This document shows, in pieces, positions 45,667 to 55,413 of a DNA stretch of 64,000 nucleotides (position 1 is its first letter; each line of letters starts with the position of its first letter). The position numbers and the translations under genes are program-made. This DNA comes from Nitrospira moscoviensis (GTDB taxonomy: Bacteria > Nitrospirota > Nitrospiria > Nitrospirales > Nitrospiraceae): positions 620,001 through 684,000 of the forward strand of contig NZ_CP011801.1 of NCBI RefSeq assembly GCF_001273775.1, written 5' to 3'. The notes under the pieces were generated by a model, which was given only the letters and a program-made list of their open reading frames with translations, had not been told where the DNA came from and did not search any database.

Positions 45667-46875
45667 TCAATCTTGCTGTGAAAGCATCTGTCTCGTTTCA
45701 TCCAAGTGCTTCTGTAGGTAGACCATGAACGGCGTGCCGCCGGTGCCGACCGCCGTCGGGTTGCTCGTATGGGTCTGATGCTGGCGGTGGATGTAGCTGT
45801 CCGCGTAGCCGATGTGGATTTCGCGGAACTGGGCCAACAAGTCGACGCACGCGCCATAGGCGGTCCAAAGCTCGGGGCGGTGGGACTTGCGGTCACGGAC
45901 ATAGCCGGAGAGCAACGGCCGGCCACGGTCATCGATCTGGCTCTCTAAGGCATGGAGAAACGCGCGGTGGCGCGGCGGCATGTACTCCCGCATCTCCTGC
46001 AGATAGACGGTCAAGGGATCGGGCGCGTGACTGATGCCGAGCCCTGCGTCGAGGCAGGGCACGATGGAGCTTTGTGCGCCGGTTTCGCCACGGAACTGCC
46101 GAGGTTGTCCGCCATGGGCGGCGACGCCTTCGTAGGTCAGGCCGTTGGGCAGCGACGGATTATTCTTCCAGCCATGGATGTACGGCCTCACCCGGGTGTA
46201 GTAGACATAGGGGTCGCAGCGTTCTTTCATGCGCCGCAATGTGTCGCGCATGGCGGCTTGAGCGGCAGCCAAGGCCTGCAAACCCTGCACAACCTCGTCG
46301 TCCTTCCCTTCCATCGCTCCGTTCATGGCCCGCCGTAAGCCTGCCAGACCGGGCCCCGCTTGCCGTTCGATCTGAATGTGAACCACGACGAACCACTCTT
46401 CGTCGAGTCCGCCGAGGAAGTTCTGCAGCAGGACGATGTTGTCGAGCTGAACCGGCTTGGTTCGATCGAGGCGACGCCAATTGTCGAGCGCATAAGAGGC
46501 GTAGGAGAGCACCGGCGGCCGGCCAAGCCGCTGTGCCACCTCATACCAGGGTCGCGCCAACTGCGGCGGCAGCGTGACGGCCGGTTGCTCCGGCACCTCC
46601 CACACATACGCATGGCCGGCGAACGACAAAATCCGCATCGCTGCGCGATAATCCTCATCTCGCCAGTCGCTTGGAACGGAAGGCAAGAGCGAGCGCTGCT
46701 CGTCGATGAACCGCCGGACCATGCGAGCGCTCAACAACTTCGGCAACTCGCGGCCCAACTGGTTCAGCGTGTCGCAGTCAGGGAGATGATCGCAAGGGTC
46801 CGGCGGAAGGAACCCGCGGTCGGGAGAAATGTCGTAATCGGCGAGCGACAGAGAATGGAAGGTGATCGATCTCAC
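45667..46875 (-). CDS. Indoleamine 2,3-dioxygenase-like haem protein
   Basis: A 402-aa protein of the IDO superfamily. The proximal haem His is His354 in FREIHIGYADSYI, followed by NPTAVGTGGTPFMVYL, the family signature. The N-terminal half is helical (LSFAGHAYVWEVP, FVVVHIQIERQAGPGL). The GTG at 46875 is chosen because GGAGG lies 5 nt upstream. Eukaryotic relatives open the indole ring of tryptophan; bacterial members include other oxygenases. No kynurenine-pathway gene is near, so the substrate is open. Confidence 0.82.
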   Translation of the reverse strand: MRSITFHSLSLADYDISPDRGFLPPDPCDHLPDCDTLNQLGRELPKLLSARMVRRFIDEQRSLLPSVPSDWRDEDYRAAMRILSFAGHAYVWEVPEQPAVTLPPQLARPWYEVAQRLGRPPVLSYASYALDNWRRLDRTKPVQLDNIVLLQNFLGGLDEEWFVVVHIQIERQAGPGLAGLRRAMNGAMEGKDDEVVQGLQALAAAQAAMRDTLRRMKERCDPYVYYTRVRPYIHGWKNNPSLPNGLTYEGVAAHGGQPRQFRGETGAQSSIVPCLDAGLGISHAPDPLTVYLQEMREYMPPRHRAFLHALESQIDDRGRPLLSGYVRDRKSHRPELWTAYGACVDLLAQFREIHIGYADSYIHRQHQTHTSNPTAVGTGGTPFMVYLQKHLDETRQMLSQQD

Positions 46876-46953
46876 AGGAGCCTCCGGTATGAGCAACCCG
46901 GGCGCCTGTCGTTACTGTACCACTCCTCAGCTAGATTTCAATCGAACCTTCTT

Positions 46954-46982
46954 GGAAAGGCCGCTCAATAGCCGGCCTTTCC
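46954..46982. terminator. Hairpin between ahcY and the IDO-like gene
   Basis: GGAAAGGCCG (46954-46963) pairs perfectly with CGGCCTTTCC (46973-46982), loop 9 nt. The T-tract is poor on the minus strand, so it may be a weak end for ahcY. Confidence 0.55.
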
Positions 46983-47003
46983 CTTTCTTGGGAAGAAACG
47001 CTC

Positions 47004-48344
<1,341 letters not shown>

Positions 48345-48364
48345 TCAATCTGAACCTGGCCGAA

Positions 48365-49513
48365 TTACAGGCCTGCGTCTTTGCGCAACGCTCTCACCTT
48401 GTCGGTCTTTTCCCAGGTGAACTCCGGCTCGTTGCGCCCGAAGTGCCCGTACGCGGCCGTCTTGCGGAAAATCGGCCGGCGGAGCTTGAGATGCTCGATG
48501 ATGCCGCGCGGCGTCATCGGGAAATGTTTGCGGACCAGCTTGTCGAGGTTGTCCACCGATACCTTCTCGGTGTTCTTGGTATCGACGAGCACGGAGACCG
48601 GATCGGCCACACCGATCGCATAGGCCAACTGTACCTCGCACTTATCCGCCAAGCCGGCGGCGACGATGTTCTTCGCGATATAGCGGGCCATGTACGACGC
48701 CGAACGGTCCACCTTCGTGGGATCCTTGCCCGAGAAGGCGCCGCCGCCATGGCTGCCGTGGCCGCCGTAGGTGTCCACGATGATCTTGCGGCCGGTGAGC
48801 CCGGTATCCCCCATCGGCCCGCCCACGACAAAGCGGCCGGTCGGGTTGATGTGGTGCTTCACGCCGGTCGGATCGTAAAGGCCCTTCGGCATGACGGGCT
48901 TGATCACCTGCTCCATGATGCCGCGCTCGATTTCCCGATTGGTGACGTCGGGGCTATGTTGCGTCGAGACGACGATGGTGTCGATGCGGAACGGTTTGCC
49001 GTTCTTGTATTCGACGGTAACTTGGGACTTGCCATCCGGTCGCACCCAAGGAAGGATTTTCCTCTTGCGGACTTCGGCCAGCCGGCGCGTCAGACGGTGA
49101 GCCAGCACGATGGGCATGGGCATCAGCTCGGCGGTCTCGTTGGTGGCATAGCCGAACATCAGCCCCTGGTCGCCGGCACCTCCCGAGTCGACCCCCATGG
49201 CGATATCGCCCGACTGCTGGTGAATCGAGGTCAGGACGGAGCAGGTATGGTAGTCAAATCCCCACGAGGCGTCGCAGTAGCCGACGTCTTTGATCACGTC
49301 CCGGATGATGTCGGGGATTTCCACATAGGCCTTGGTGGAGATTTCCCCCGCCACGAAGGCGATCCCGGTGGTGAGGATCGTTTCACAGGCGACGCGGGAG
49401 AACTTATCCTGCGCGATAATGGCGTCCAATATGCCGTCCGAGATCTGGTCCGCAATCTTGTCCGGATGGCCTTCGGTAACGGACTCGGAGGTAAACAGAT
49501 AGTTGTTTCTCAT
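48365..49513 (-). CDS. metK: S-adenosylmethionine synthetase
   Basis: A 382-aa enzyme making SAM from methionine and ATP. It shows [20 protein letters not shown] (residues 7-26), [15 protein letters not shown] and [19 protein letters not shown], all with the metal and phosphate ligands in place. GGGAGCGAGAGCGGGA precedes the ATG. The leader carries a GACCGG...CCGGTC hairpin (49565-49585). No known SAM riboswitch was recognised. Confidence 0.97.
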   Translation of the reverse strand: MRNNYLFTSESVTEGHPDKIADQISDGILDAIIAQDKFSRVACETILTTGIAFVAGEISTKAYVEIPDIIRDVIKDVGYCDASWGFDYHTCSVLTSIHQQSGDIAMGVDSGGAGDQGLMFGYATNETAELMPMPIVLAHRLTRRLAEVRKRKILPWVRPDGKSQVTVEYKNGKPFRIDTIVVSTQHSPDVTNREIERGIMEQVIKPVMPKGLYDPTGVKHHINPTGRFVVGGPMGDTGLTGRKIIVDTYGGHGSHGGGAFSGKDPTKVDRSASYMARYIAKNIVAAGLADKCEVQLAYAIGVADPVSVLVDTKNTEKVSVDNLDKLVRKHFPMTPRGIIEHLKLRRPIFRKTAAYGHFGRNEPEFTWEKTDKVRALRKDAGL

Positions 49514-49613
49514 TCCCGCTCTCGCTCCCTTTGGTTCGGGGTTTAACGCTGGCCGTCGCGGTTTGACCGGCAGTGAGAACCGGTCGACAGATACGGCATA
49601 GCAGACTGTTCGA

Positions 49614-49643
49614 AGTGTAGCGGAGTCGGTGAGCCCTTGTCTA
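49614..49643 (-). promoter_or_regulatory. Promoter of metK
   Basis: On the minus strand TAGACA (49643-49638), 18 nt, TACACT (49619-49614). The leader is about 94 nt and has one clear hairpin at 49565-49585. Confidence 0.5.
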
Positions 49644-49677
49644 TTACTTCGATGGTAGGGGACGGCCCACCGTTTGC

Positions 49678-49707
49678 TTGACAGCGGTTTTCAGCCGCTT
49701 GTAAGAT
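49678..49707 (+). promoter_or_regulatory. Promoter of the cytochrome c biogenesis operon
   Basis: TTGACA (49678-49683), 18 nt, TAAGAT (49702-49707). The spacer holds an inverted repeat AGCGG...CCGCT (49683-49699), a possible operator. The 304-nt gap 49514-49817 holds this and the metK promoter and no gene. Confidence 0.65.
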
Positions 49708-49817
49708 GACCAACTTTCCGCGCGGTTAGACTCCCCAGACAATCCAAACGCAAGTCCAGGGACGTAGAGTTTGGAGGTATCGACCGTGCGTAACCCATAA
49801 AGCGAGCGAAGAGCTTC

Positions 49818-51254
49818 ATGAACGGTCAGCCAGACGCCCTACCGGAAGAGCCAGTCGCTCAGCAGACGTCGCCCCGCCTGGGATGGGAGGAATTCTCCCG
49901 CGAACTGGTGGAATTCTTTGCCTCGATCAAGTTAGCCATCTTCCTCTTTCTGTTCCTGGCCATTACCGCCACGATTGGCACGGTGATCCAGCAGGGTGAG
50001 CGGCCGGAAGTCTACGTCCAGGAGTACGGGGAAAACGCGTATCGGTGGTTCCTTCGGCTTGGATTGACCGATGTCTATCACACCTGGTGGTTCACCAGCC
50101 TGCTGGGTCTCCTCTGTATCAACTCCCTTACCTGCTTCTACAAGCGCTTTCCCGCCGTCTGGCGGTCGATGAAGCAGGACAAGGTGGGAGTGTCCCTCGC
50201 CTTCATCAAGAACATGAAGCAGCAGGCGGAGCTGTCCGTCCGGAACACCAAGGAGTCGGTCGCGCAGCGCCTTCTGGAGCATTTTGTATCCAAAGGCTAT
50301 CGGGTCCTGGCCAAGAACGAACCGGGGGAGGTCACCGTCTACGCGACGAAGGGGGTCATGGGGCGGGTGGGGGCCCATATGGCGCACCTGAGCGCGACGG
50401 TCATCGTGTTCGGCGGCCTGCTCGGCACCTATTACGGCTTCCAGGAGTTCGGCGTCTGTCTGGAGGGCCAGACTTACCATATCCCGCGCGGCAACTTCGA
50501 TTTGAAGGTCGAAAAGTTTTGGATCGATTATCATGACAACGGCTCCGTCAAGTCCTACAACAGCACGCTGACAGTCCTGGACGGCGGCCAGCCGACGGTC
50601 ACCAAAACCATTACGGTGAACGATCCGCTCGTCTACAAGGGTATCTGGTTCTATCAGTCCAGCTACGGGGATTCGTGGGACCAGATAGAAATCGCCCGGG
50701 TGAACATCAAAGACAAGGCCTCCGACAAGGTGTTGAAGACGATCGATCTGGAGTGGCAGAAGGAACAGAGTCTGCCGGATCTGAATCTGAAGCTCGCCGT
50801 CACCGATTTCGTCGCCGACTTCGCGTTCAATTCCACCGAGAAGAAGGTCTTCTCAAAAACCGTCGAGCACGCGAATCCGGCCGTCAAGCTGGCCATCCAT
50901 GAACGGGGGGCCGTGCAGGCCACGCCCTGGATCTTTCAGCAGTTTCCCGATTTGTTCGAAATCAAAGATTCGCAGTATCAATTTGAGCTGGTAGGCTACA
51001 AGCCCAAGAAGTTCACCGGCCTGCAGATCGCGAAGAATCCGGGGATCAATGTGGTATGGACCGGCTGCACGATGATCGTGGTGGGCATCACGCTCTCGTC
51101 GTTCATCTACCATCGCCGGCTGTGGGCGAAGATCATTCCCGGACAAGATGGGATCGTCACGGTCCATATCGGCGGGACGACGCATAAGAGTCAGATCGAT
51201 TTCCAGAAGGAATTCCGGAAACTGACCGAAAAAATACAGACGTTTCATGCGTAA
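49818..51254 (+). CDS. resB: Cytochrome c biogenesis protein ResB/Ccs1
   Basis: A 478-aa membrane protein of System II. It has an N-terminal cytosolic segment and membrane helices near residues 38-58 (LAIFLFLFLAITATIGT), 90-108 and 190-210. A large periplasmic domain follows, then a last helix (INVVWTGCTMIVVGITLSSFIY). With CcsA it exports haem and attaches it to CxxCH apocytochromes. His in GAHMAHLSATVIV may be a haem ligand. The ATG lacks a strong ribosome binding site. Confidence 0.93.
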   Translation: MNGQPDALPEEPVAQQTSPRLGWEEFSRELVEFFASIKLAIFLFLFLAITATIGTVIQQGERPEVYVQEYGENAYRWFLRLGLTDVYHTWWFTSLLGLLCINSLTCFYKRFPAVWRSMKQDKVGVSLAFIKNMKQQAELSVRNTKESVAQRLLEHFVSKGYRVLAKNEPGEVTVYATKGVMGRVGAHMAHLSATVIVFGGLLGTYYGFQEFGVCLEGQTYHIPRGNFDLKVEKFWIDYHDNGSVKSYNSTLTVLDGGQPTVTKTITVNDPLVYKGIWFYQSSYGDSWDQIEIARVNIKDKASDKVLKTIDLEWQKEQSLPDLNLKLAVTDFVADFAFNSTEKKVFSKTVEHANPAVKLAIHERGAVQATPWIFQQFPDLFEIKDSQYQFELVGYKPKKFTGLQIAKNPGINVVWTGCTMIVVGITLSSFIYHRRLWAKIIPGQDGIVTVHIGGTTHKSQIDFQKEFRKLTEKIQTFHA

Positions 51255-51334
51255 GACCGCCGACGCGCCCGGGTGGCTCTTGGGGTATGCTCTTGCGGTA
51301 TGATAAGCAGCGGAGCGGATAGACGGAGGACGGT

Positions 51335-52249
51335 ATGATGCGATCACTCTTCCTGTTCGATATGACCTTCTGGCTCTACTTGGCGGCGCTCGCCCTCTAC
51401 ATCGCCTATCTGTTCGCCCGTCGCCCCTCGATGGCGCTCGCGCCGGCCGGTCATCCGACCGAGGATTTTGACGAGCGCGACGGGGTGTGGGCCACTCAGC
51501 TGGGGCAGGTCGCCACGCTGGTGACCGTATTCGGCTGGATGATGAATACGGCGGCGTTGTTGACCCGGGCCTTCGAGCGTATGGAGTATAGCGGGACCTT
51601 CGCGCCCTGGTCCAACCAGTTCGAAGCCATGGCCTACGTCTCGTGGGCCATCATCCTCGGCTATGTCCTGTTGGAGCTGCGGTATAAGATCAAGGCCATC
51701 GGCGCCTTCGTCGTCGGCATCGGCTTCATCGCCATGGGAGCGGCCTCGTTGTTGCCCTACCGCTACCAGACCGCCGATCCGTTGGTGCCCGCCCTCAATA
51801 GCTACTGGATTTACATTCACGTCTCGGTCACGCTGACGAGTTATGCCGCGTTTGCGATGGCGGGTGGATTAGGGCTGATGTACCTGTTCAAAGAGCGGGC
51901 GGAGCAGCGGGGCAGTCAATCCCGTTTCTATGCGGCCTTTCCCGATTTGGAAACGATCGATGAGTTGGGATACAAGGCGATCATGATCGGGTTTCCGTTA
52001 TTGGCCTTCGGGATCATCCTCGGCGCCATGTGGGCCAACTATGCCTGGGGCGGCTACTGGAGCTGGGATCCCAAAGAAACCTGGTCCTTGATCGTCTGGC
52101 TGATTTACGGCGCCTATATCCATGCGAGAATGACCAGAGGATGGGAGGGCCGGAAAGCGGCCATCTATGCCGTGTTCGGATTTCTGATGGTCATTTTCTG
52201 CTTCTGGGGCGTGAATTTCTTGCTGTCGGGTCTGCACGCCTACGCGTAA
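51335..52249 (+). CDS. ccsA: Cytochrome c biogenesis protein CcsA/ResC
   Basis: A 304-aa protein with about eight membrane helices. The tryptophan-rich haem-handling motif WGGYWSWDPKETWSL lies at about residues 235-249. A His in IYIHVSVTLTSYAAF is the likely haem ligand. Together with ResB it forms the System II synthase. The start is ATG 51335 (a second ATG follows directly). The operon continues with two thioredoxin-like genes. Confidence 0.95.
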   Translation: MMRSLFLFDMTFWLYLAALALYIAYLFARRPSMALAPAGHPTEDFDERDGVWATQLGQVATLVTVFGWMMNTAALLTRAFERMEYSGTFAPWSNQFEAMAYVSWAIILGYVLLELRYKIKAIGAFVVGIGFIAMGAASLLPYRYQTADPLVPALNSYWIYIHVSVTLTSYAAFAMAGGLGLMYLFKERAEQRGSQSRFYAAFPDLETIDELGYKAIMIGFPLLAFGIILGAMWANYAWGGYWSWDPKETWSLIVWLIYGAYIHARMTRGWEGRKAAIYAVFGFLMVIFCFWGVNFLLSGLHAYA

Positions 52250-52280
52250 ACCGCGTGACCTTGCGCTCAGAGGGGTCACC

Positions 52281-52916
52281 ATGTCTGAACCGATCACGTC
52301 CACTTCAACAACGATCCACGAGCCGCCGAAAGGCGGCTCGCGCGCCGTGATCCTGGTCGTCGGGGCGTTGGTGCTGGCCCTCACATTCGTCATCGTCTGG
52401 CTGCAGAGCGCCAAGTACGAGCCGTTGGTGGTCGGCAAGGAGGCGCCCGATTTCGTCCTGACCGATCTAAACGAGAAAACCCACCGCCTGTCCGACTTCC
52501 GGGGCAAAGTGGTGTTCCTGAATTTCTGGGCCACCTGGTGCGCGCCCTGCCGCGAGGAAATGCCGTCGATGGAGGTGCTGTACAAGAATTTCGAGAAAGA
52601 CGGCCTGGTCATGTTGGCCGTGAGCATCGACCGGGTGACGACCACCAAAGACATCCCGCCATTCGTGAAAAGCCTGAACCTGACGTTCCCTGTGCTCATC
52701 GATTCTTGGGGAAAGACGGACAAACCGTACAAGCGGAAGGGCGTGCCGGAAACGTTCATCATCGATCAGCAGGGCATCATCCGGGAGATCGTCATCGGGC
52801 CGAGGGATTGGACGAGGATCGATAATCTGAAAACACTGACGACGCTCCTCAACGTGACGCCCAAGACGGCCAAGTCCGTCGTCCCCGCCGTCGCTTCGAT
52901 CAAGGATCCGTCATGA
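52281..52916 (+). CDS. TlpA/ResA-like membrane-anchored thioredoxin
   Basis: A 211-aa protein with an N-terminal membrane anchor (AVILVVGALVLALTFVIVW, about residues 22-40) and a thioredoxin domain. The redox motif is CAPC in FWATWCAPCREEMP. It probably keeps CxxCH cysteines of apocytochromes reduced, using electrons from CcdA. The Ala/Val-rich C-terminal tail is unusual. The ATGA overlap with the next gene couples their translation. Confidence 0.92.
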   Translation: MSEPITSTSTTIHEPPKGGSRAVILVVGALVLALTFVIVWLQSAKYEPLVVGKEAPDFVLTDLNEKTHRLSDFRGKVVFLNFWATWCAPCREEMPSMEVLYKNFEKDGLVMLAVSIDRVTTTKDIPPFVKSLNLTFPVLIDSWGKTDKPYKRKGVPETFIIDQQGIIREIVIGPRDWTRIDNLKTLTTLLNVTPKTAKSVVPAVASIKDPS

Positions 52917-53470
52917 AACCCGCCCTGTACCTGTCACTGCTGCTCATGATGGTGGTCACGGACTGGAACTTGAGCGCCGGCTGGCTTCAGGCCCGGGCGG
53001 CGGAGAGGCAGGGATCGGCGGTGGCGGACCGCGGAGTCGTGAAGGTCGGTGACGAAGCGCCGAACTTTCAGTTGCGGGATCTCGCCGGAAATCTGGTCAG
53101 TCTGTCCCAATTGCGCGGGAAAATCGTCCTGCTGAATTTTTGGGCCACCTGGTGCGGCCCCTGCCGGGTCGAAATGCCGGCGATGGAGCAGCTCTACCGC
53201 GCGTTTCCGCGGAAAGAGTTTGAAATTCTCGCCGTCTCCACCGATCCGCAAGGCGCGGCCGTGACCCGGCCGTTTCAACAGAAGATGGGGTTCACGTTTC
53301 CGATCCTCCACGACTCGGAGTATCGCGTGGGCTTGGCCTATGGAGCGCGCACGCTGCCCATGACCTTCATGGTGGACCGCCAGGGCGTGATCCGCCAGAA
53401 GATTTTCGGGGCGCGCGATTGGGATTCCCCCGAAGCCCGCGAGCTCATCCAGACGCTGATGAAATCGTAG
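52913..53470 (+). CDS. Second TlpA/ResA-like exported thioredoxin
   Basis: A 185-aa protein with a signal peptide or anchor (YLSLLLMMVVTDWNLSAGW, residues 5-23) and a thioredoxin fold with CGPC in FWATWCGPCRVEMP and the cis-Pro segment LPMTFMVDRQGV. It is a paralogue of the gene before it, with the classical CGPC in place of CAPC. The two may split reduction of different apocytochromes or form a relay. ccdA follows after 2 nt. Confidence 0.92.
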   Translation: MKPALYLSLLLMMVVTDWNLSAGWLQARAAERQGSAVADRGVVKVGDEAPNFQLRDLAGNLVSLSQLRGKIVLLNFWATWCGPCRVEMPAMEQLYRAFPRKEFEILAVSTDPQGAAVTRPFQQKMGFTFPILHDSEYRVGLAYGARTLPMTFMVDRQGVIRQKIFGARDWDSPEARELIQTLMKS

Positions 53471-53472
53471 CC

Positions 53473-54219
53473 ATGACGCAGTCGCTTCCGCAGATCTCAC
53501 TCATTGCCGCCTTCTCGGCCGGGCTGCTGTCGTTCGTCTCGCCCTGCGTCCTGCCGTTGGTGCCCTCGTACATTTCGTATATCACCGGTCTGTCGGTGGA
53601 ACAGCTCACCGATGAACGCGAACGAAGCAGGTTCAAGAAGGCGATCGTCTTGAACGCCCTGCTGTTCATCGCCGGATTTTCCTCCGTCTTCATCGCGTTC
53701 GGCGCGTCGGCCAGCTTTTTAGGCCAACTCCTCATCACCTACCAGGATCACATTCGCCGCCTCGGCGGAGTGCTCATCATCATCTTTGGTCTCTATCTGC
53801 TCGGGGTGCTGAATTTGAATTTTCTGAAGATGGAGCACCGCTACCAGTTTCGAAATCGTCCGGCCGGTTATGTCGGCTCGTTCCTCATCGGGGTCGCCTT
53901 CGCCGCCGGATGGACGCCCTGCGTCGGCCCCGTATTAGGATCGATTCTTCTCTATGCCAGCACCACCGATTCGCTCATGAGCGGGGTCGTGCTGCTGACG
54001 TTCTATTCACTGGGATTGGGCTTGCCGCTCTTCCTGACGGCCTTGGGAGTGGACCGGTTTCTCGCGTATTTCAGGGAAGTGCGCGCCTATCTCTGGGGCG
54101 TTTCAACCGTCAGCGGAGTGCTGCTCCTGGTCGTCGGCGTGATGATTTACGCGAACTCGCTCACCATGATCACCAGCTTCCTCGAACGCTATGGGATCGG
54201 CTGGTACCTCGGACAATAG
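53473..54219 (+). CDS. ccdA: Thiol-disulphide interchange protein CcdA
   Basis: A 248-aa membrane protein with six predicted helices. The two redox Cys are in SFVSPCVLPLVPSY (helix 1) and AAGWTPCVGPVLG (helix 4). It carries electrons from cytosolic thioredoxin across the membrane to the TlpA-like proteins. The true start is ATG 53473, although the frame is open through the end of the previous gene. Last of the resB-ccsA-tlpA-tlpA-ccdA set, which is a complete System II. Confidence 0.96.
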   Translation: MTQSLPQISLIAAFSAGLLSFVSPCVLPLVPSYISYITGLSVEQLTDERERSRFKKAIVLNALLFIAGFSSVFIAFGASASFLGQLLITYQDHIRRLGGVLIIIFGLYLLGVLNLNFLKMEHRYQFRNRPAGYVGSFLIGVAFAAGWTPCVGPVLGSILLYASTTDSLMSGVVLLTFYSLGLGLPLFLTALGVDRFLAYFREVRAYLWGVSTVSGVLLLVVGVMIYANSLTMITSFLERYGIGWYLGQ

Positions 54220-54220
54220 C

Positions 54221-54343
54221 GCGCTGCTGAAAACGGCTCCCAACTGCGTTCTCGGCTCGCTACAATCCTCAACGTACCCCTGAGGGTACGCCTCCGGTTG
54301 CAGCTCGCCTCCGGCCTTGTTGGATAGCCATTTTGAGCAGCGC
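54221..54343. repeat. 123-bp imperfect palindrome, MITE-like
   Basis: The ends GCGCTGCTGAAAACGGCT (54221-54238) and AGCCATTTTGAGCAGCGC (54326-54343) are inverted repeats matching 16 of 18. The centre is CGTACCC-CTGA-GGGTACG (54273-54290), and the two centres coincide. The flanks between pair partly. It starts 2 nt after the ccdA stop, so it may also end transcription of ccdA and bamD. No transposase is present. Confidence 0.7.
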
Positions 54344-54370
54344 CATTCGGCGCCCTCTTACGAGGGGAAC

Positions 54371-55273
54371 TCAGCACCACGCGCCGATGCGGCAAGGAGT
54401 AAACGCTTGGCCAAGGGCGTTCGCGGAAGGCAGACGGAGAGTCCCCGAAGGAGCGGAGACCACAGGCAAGTCTGCTAGTGAGGGACCGTTCCCGGCGCCG
54501 GCGGTCGGGCCGATGTCGGAAAAGGCGACGGACGCATCCGATTTTTTCGCCACCAGCACGCCCTTCTGGGCACCGCCGAGTTTTGCCAACAGGCTCGTGC
54601 TGTCCTTTTGAGCTTTGCTGCCGGGATATTTTTCCGCCAAGAGGAGCAAATTGTCCCGCGCCCAGTCGTCCGCTCCGAGCTCATGGTAGCTCATCGCCAG
54701 GTAATAGAGCGCGTCGGGCGCCACCGGCTTGTCGGGGTAGCTCTTCATGATCTGCTCGAACCGGTGGGCGGCGGCCAAATACGACCCGCGGCGATAATAG
54801 AATTGGCCGACGAAGAGATGGGCCTGCGCGAGCCAGTCGTGACATTCCTGAATCTTTTGCTGCGCCTGAGTCTCGTATCGGCTCCCGGGAAAATCCCGCC
54901 GCATCCGTTCCAAGGCGGCGATGGCCTTGTTCATGGGATCCGGATCGCGATCGATGCTTTTGGCCATCTTGAAATGGGTTTCCCCGATTCGGTAGGCCGC
55001 ATAGGGGGCCAGGATATGGGTGCGGTGCAGATCCAGGAAGTGGTTGTACTCCACCAGGGCTTCGGCGTATTCCTCCTTCTCGAAGAAGGCTTCGCCCCGC
55101 TTCATGATGACGTTGGGGTCGTAATTCTTTTCGATCGTATCGCCCAGGAAGATCTGTTCGTCCGTTCCGCCGACGGCCTTTTTAGCGGTGGCCTGTTCTT
55201 TAGGCGTGCTGGAGCAGGCGACGGACACAACTAGGGTGGCGGCCAGGTACAAGCAGGTCTTGAGCAGGCGCAT
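54371..55273 (-). CDS. bamD: Outer-membrane assembly lipoprotein BamD
   Basis: A 300-aa lipoprotein. The signal peptide MRLLKTCLYLAATLVVSVAC ends with lipid-anchor Cys20. TPR repeats follow, e.g. RGEAFFEKEEYAEALVEYNHFL and QFYYRRGSYLAAAHRFEQIM. BamD binds BamA and helps insert beta-barrel proteins. ATG 55273 is chosen because it starts the signal peptide; the frame is open further upstream. The last 60 residues (Gly/Ala/Ser-rich, ending CRIGAWC) do not look like BamD and run close to the palindromic element. Confidence 0.88.
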   Translation of the reverse strand: MRLLKTCLYLAATLVVSVACSSTPKEQATAKKAVGGTDEQIFLGDTIEKNYDPNVIMKRGEAFFEKEEYAEALVEYNHFLDLHRTHILAPYAAYRIGETHFKMAKSIDRDPDPMNKAIAALERMRRDFPGSRYETQAQQKIQECHDWLAQAHLFVGQFYYRRGSYLAAAHRFEQIMKSYPDKPVAPDALYYLAMSYHELGADDWARDNLLLLAEKYPGSKAQKDSTSLLAKLGGAQKGVLVAKKSDASVAFSDIGPTAGAGNGPSLADLPVVSAPSGTLRLPSANALGQAFTPCRIGAWC

Positions 55274-55413
55274 GCCTACGAGTGATAGCAAGATTCCCGC
55301 CCAAAAGCAACGTGGGGAAGACTTCGGTTGACCCGCCTGTCGGTGCTCCCTATAATCGCCGCGCATCTTTTTGCATGTTAAGAACGGTCGTAAGCTCGGA
55401 TCGGCGCCGAACC

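Noticed and set aside
49565-49585. SAM riboswitch before metK
   Set aside because: Only one simple hairpin is present; none of the conserved cores of known SAM or SAH riboswitches was recognised.
54221-54343. Insertion sequence
   Set aside because: Inverted ends are present, but 123 bp cannot encode a transposase and no clear target duplication is visible; described as a palindromic repeat instead.
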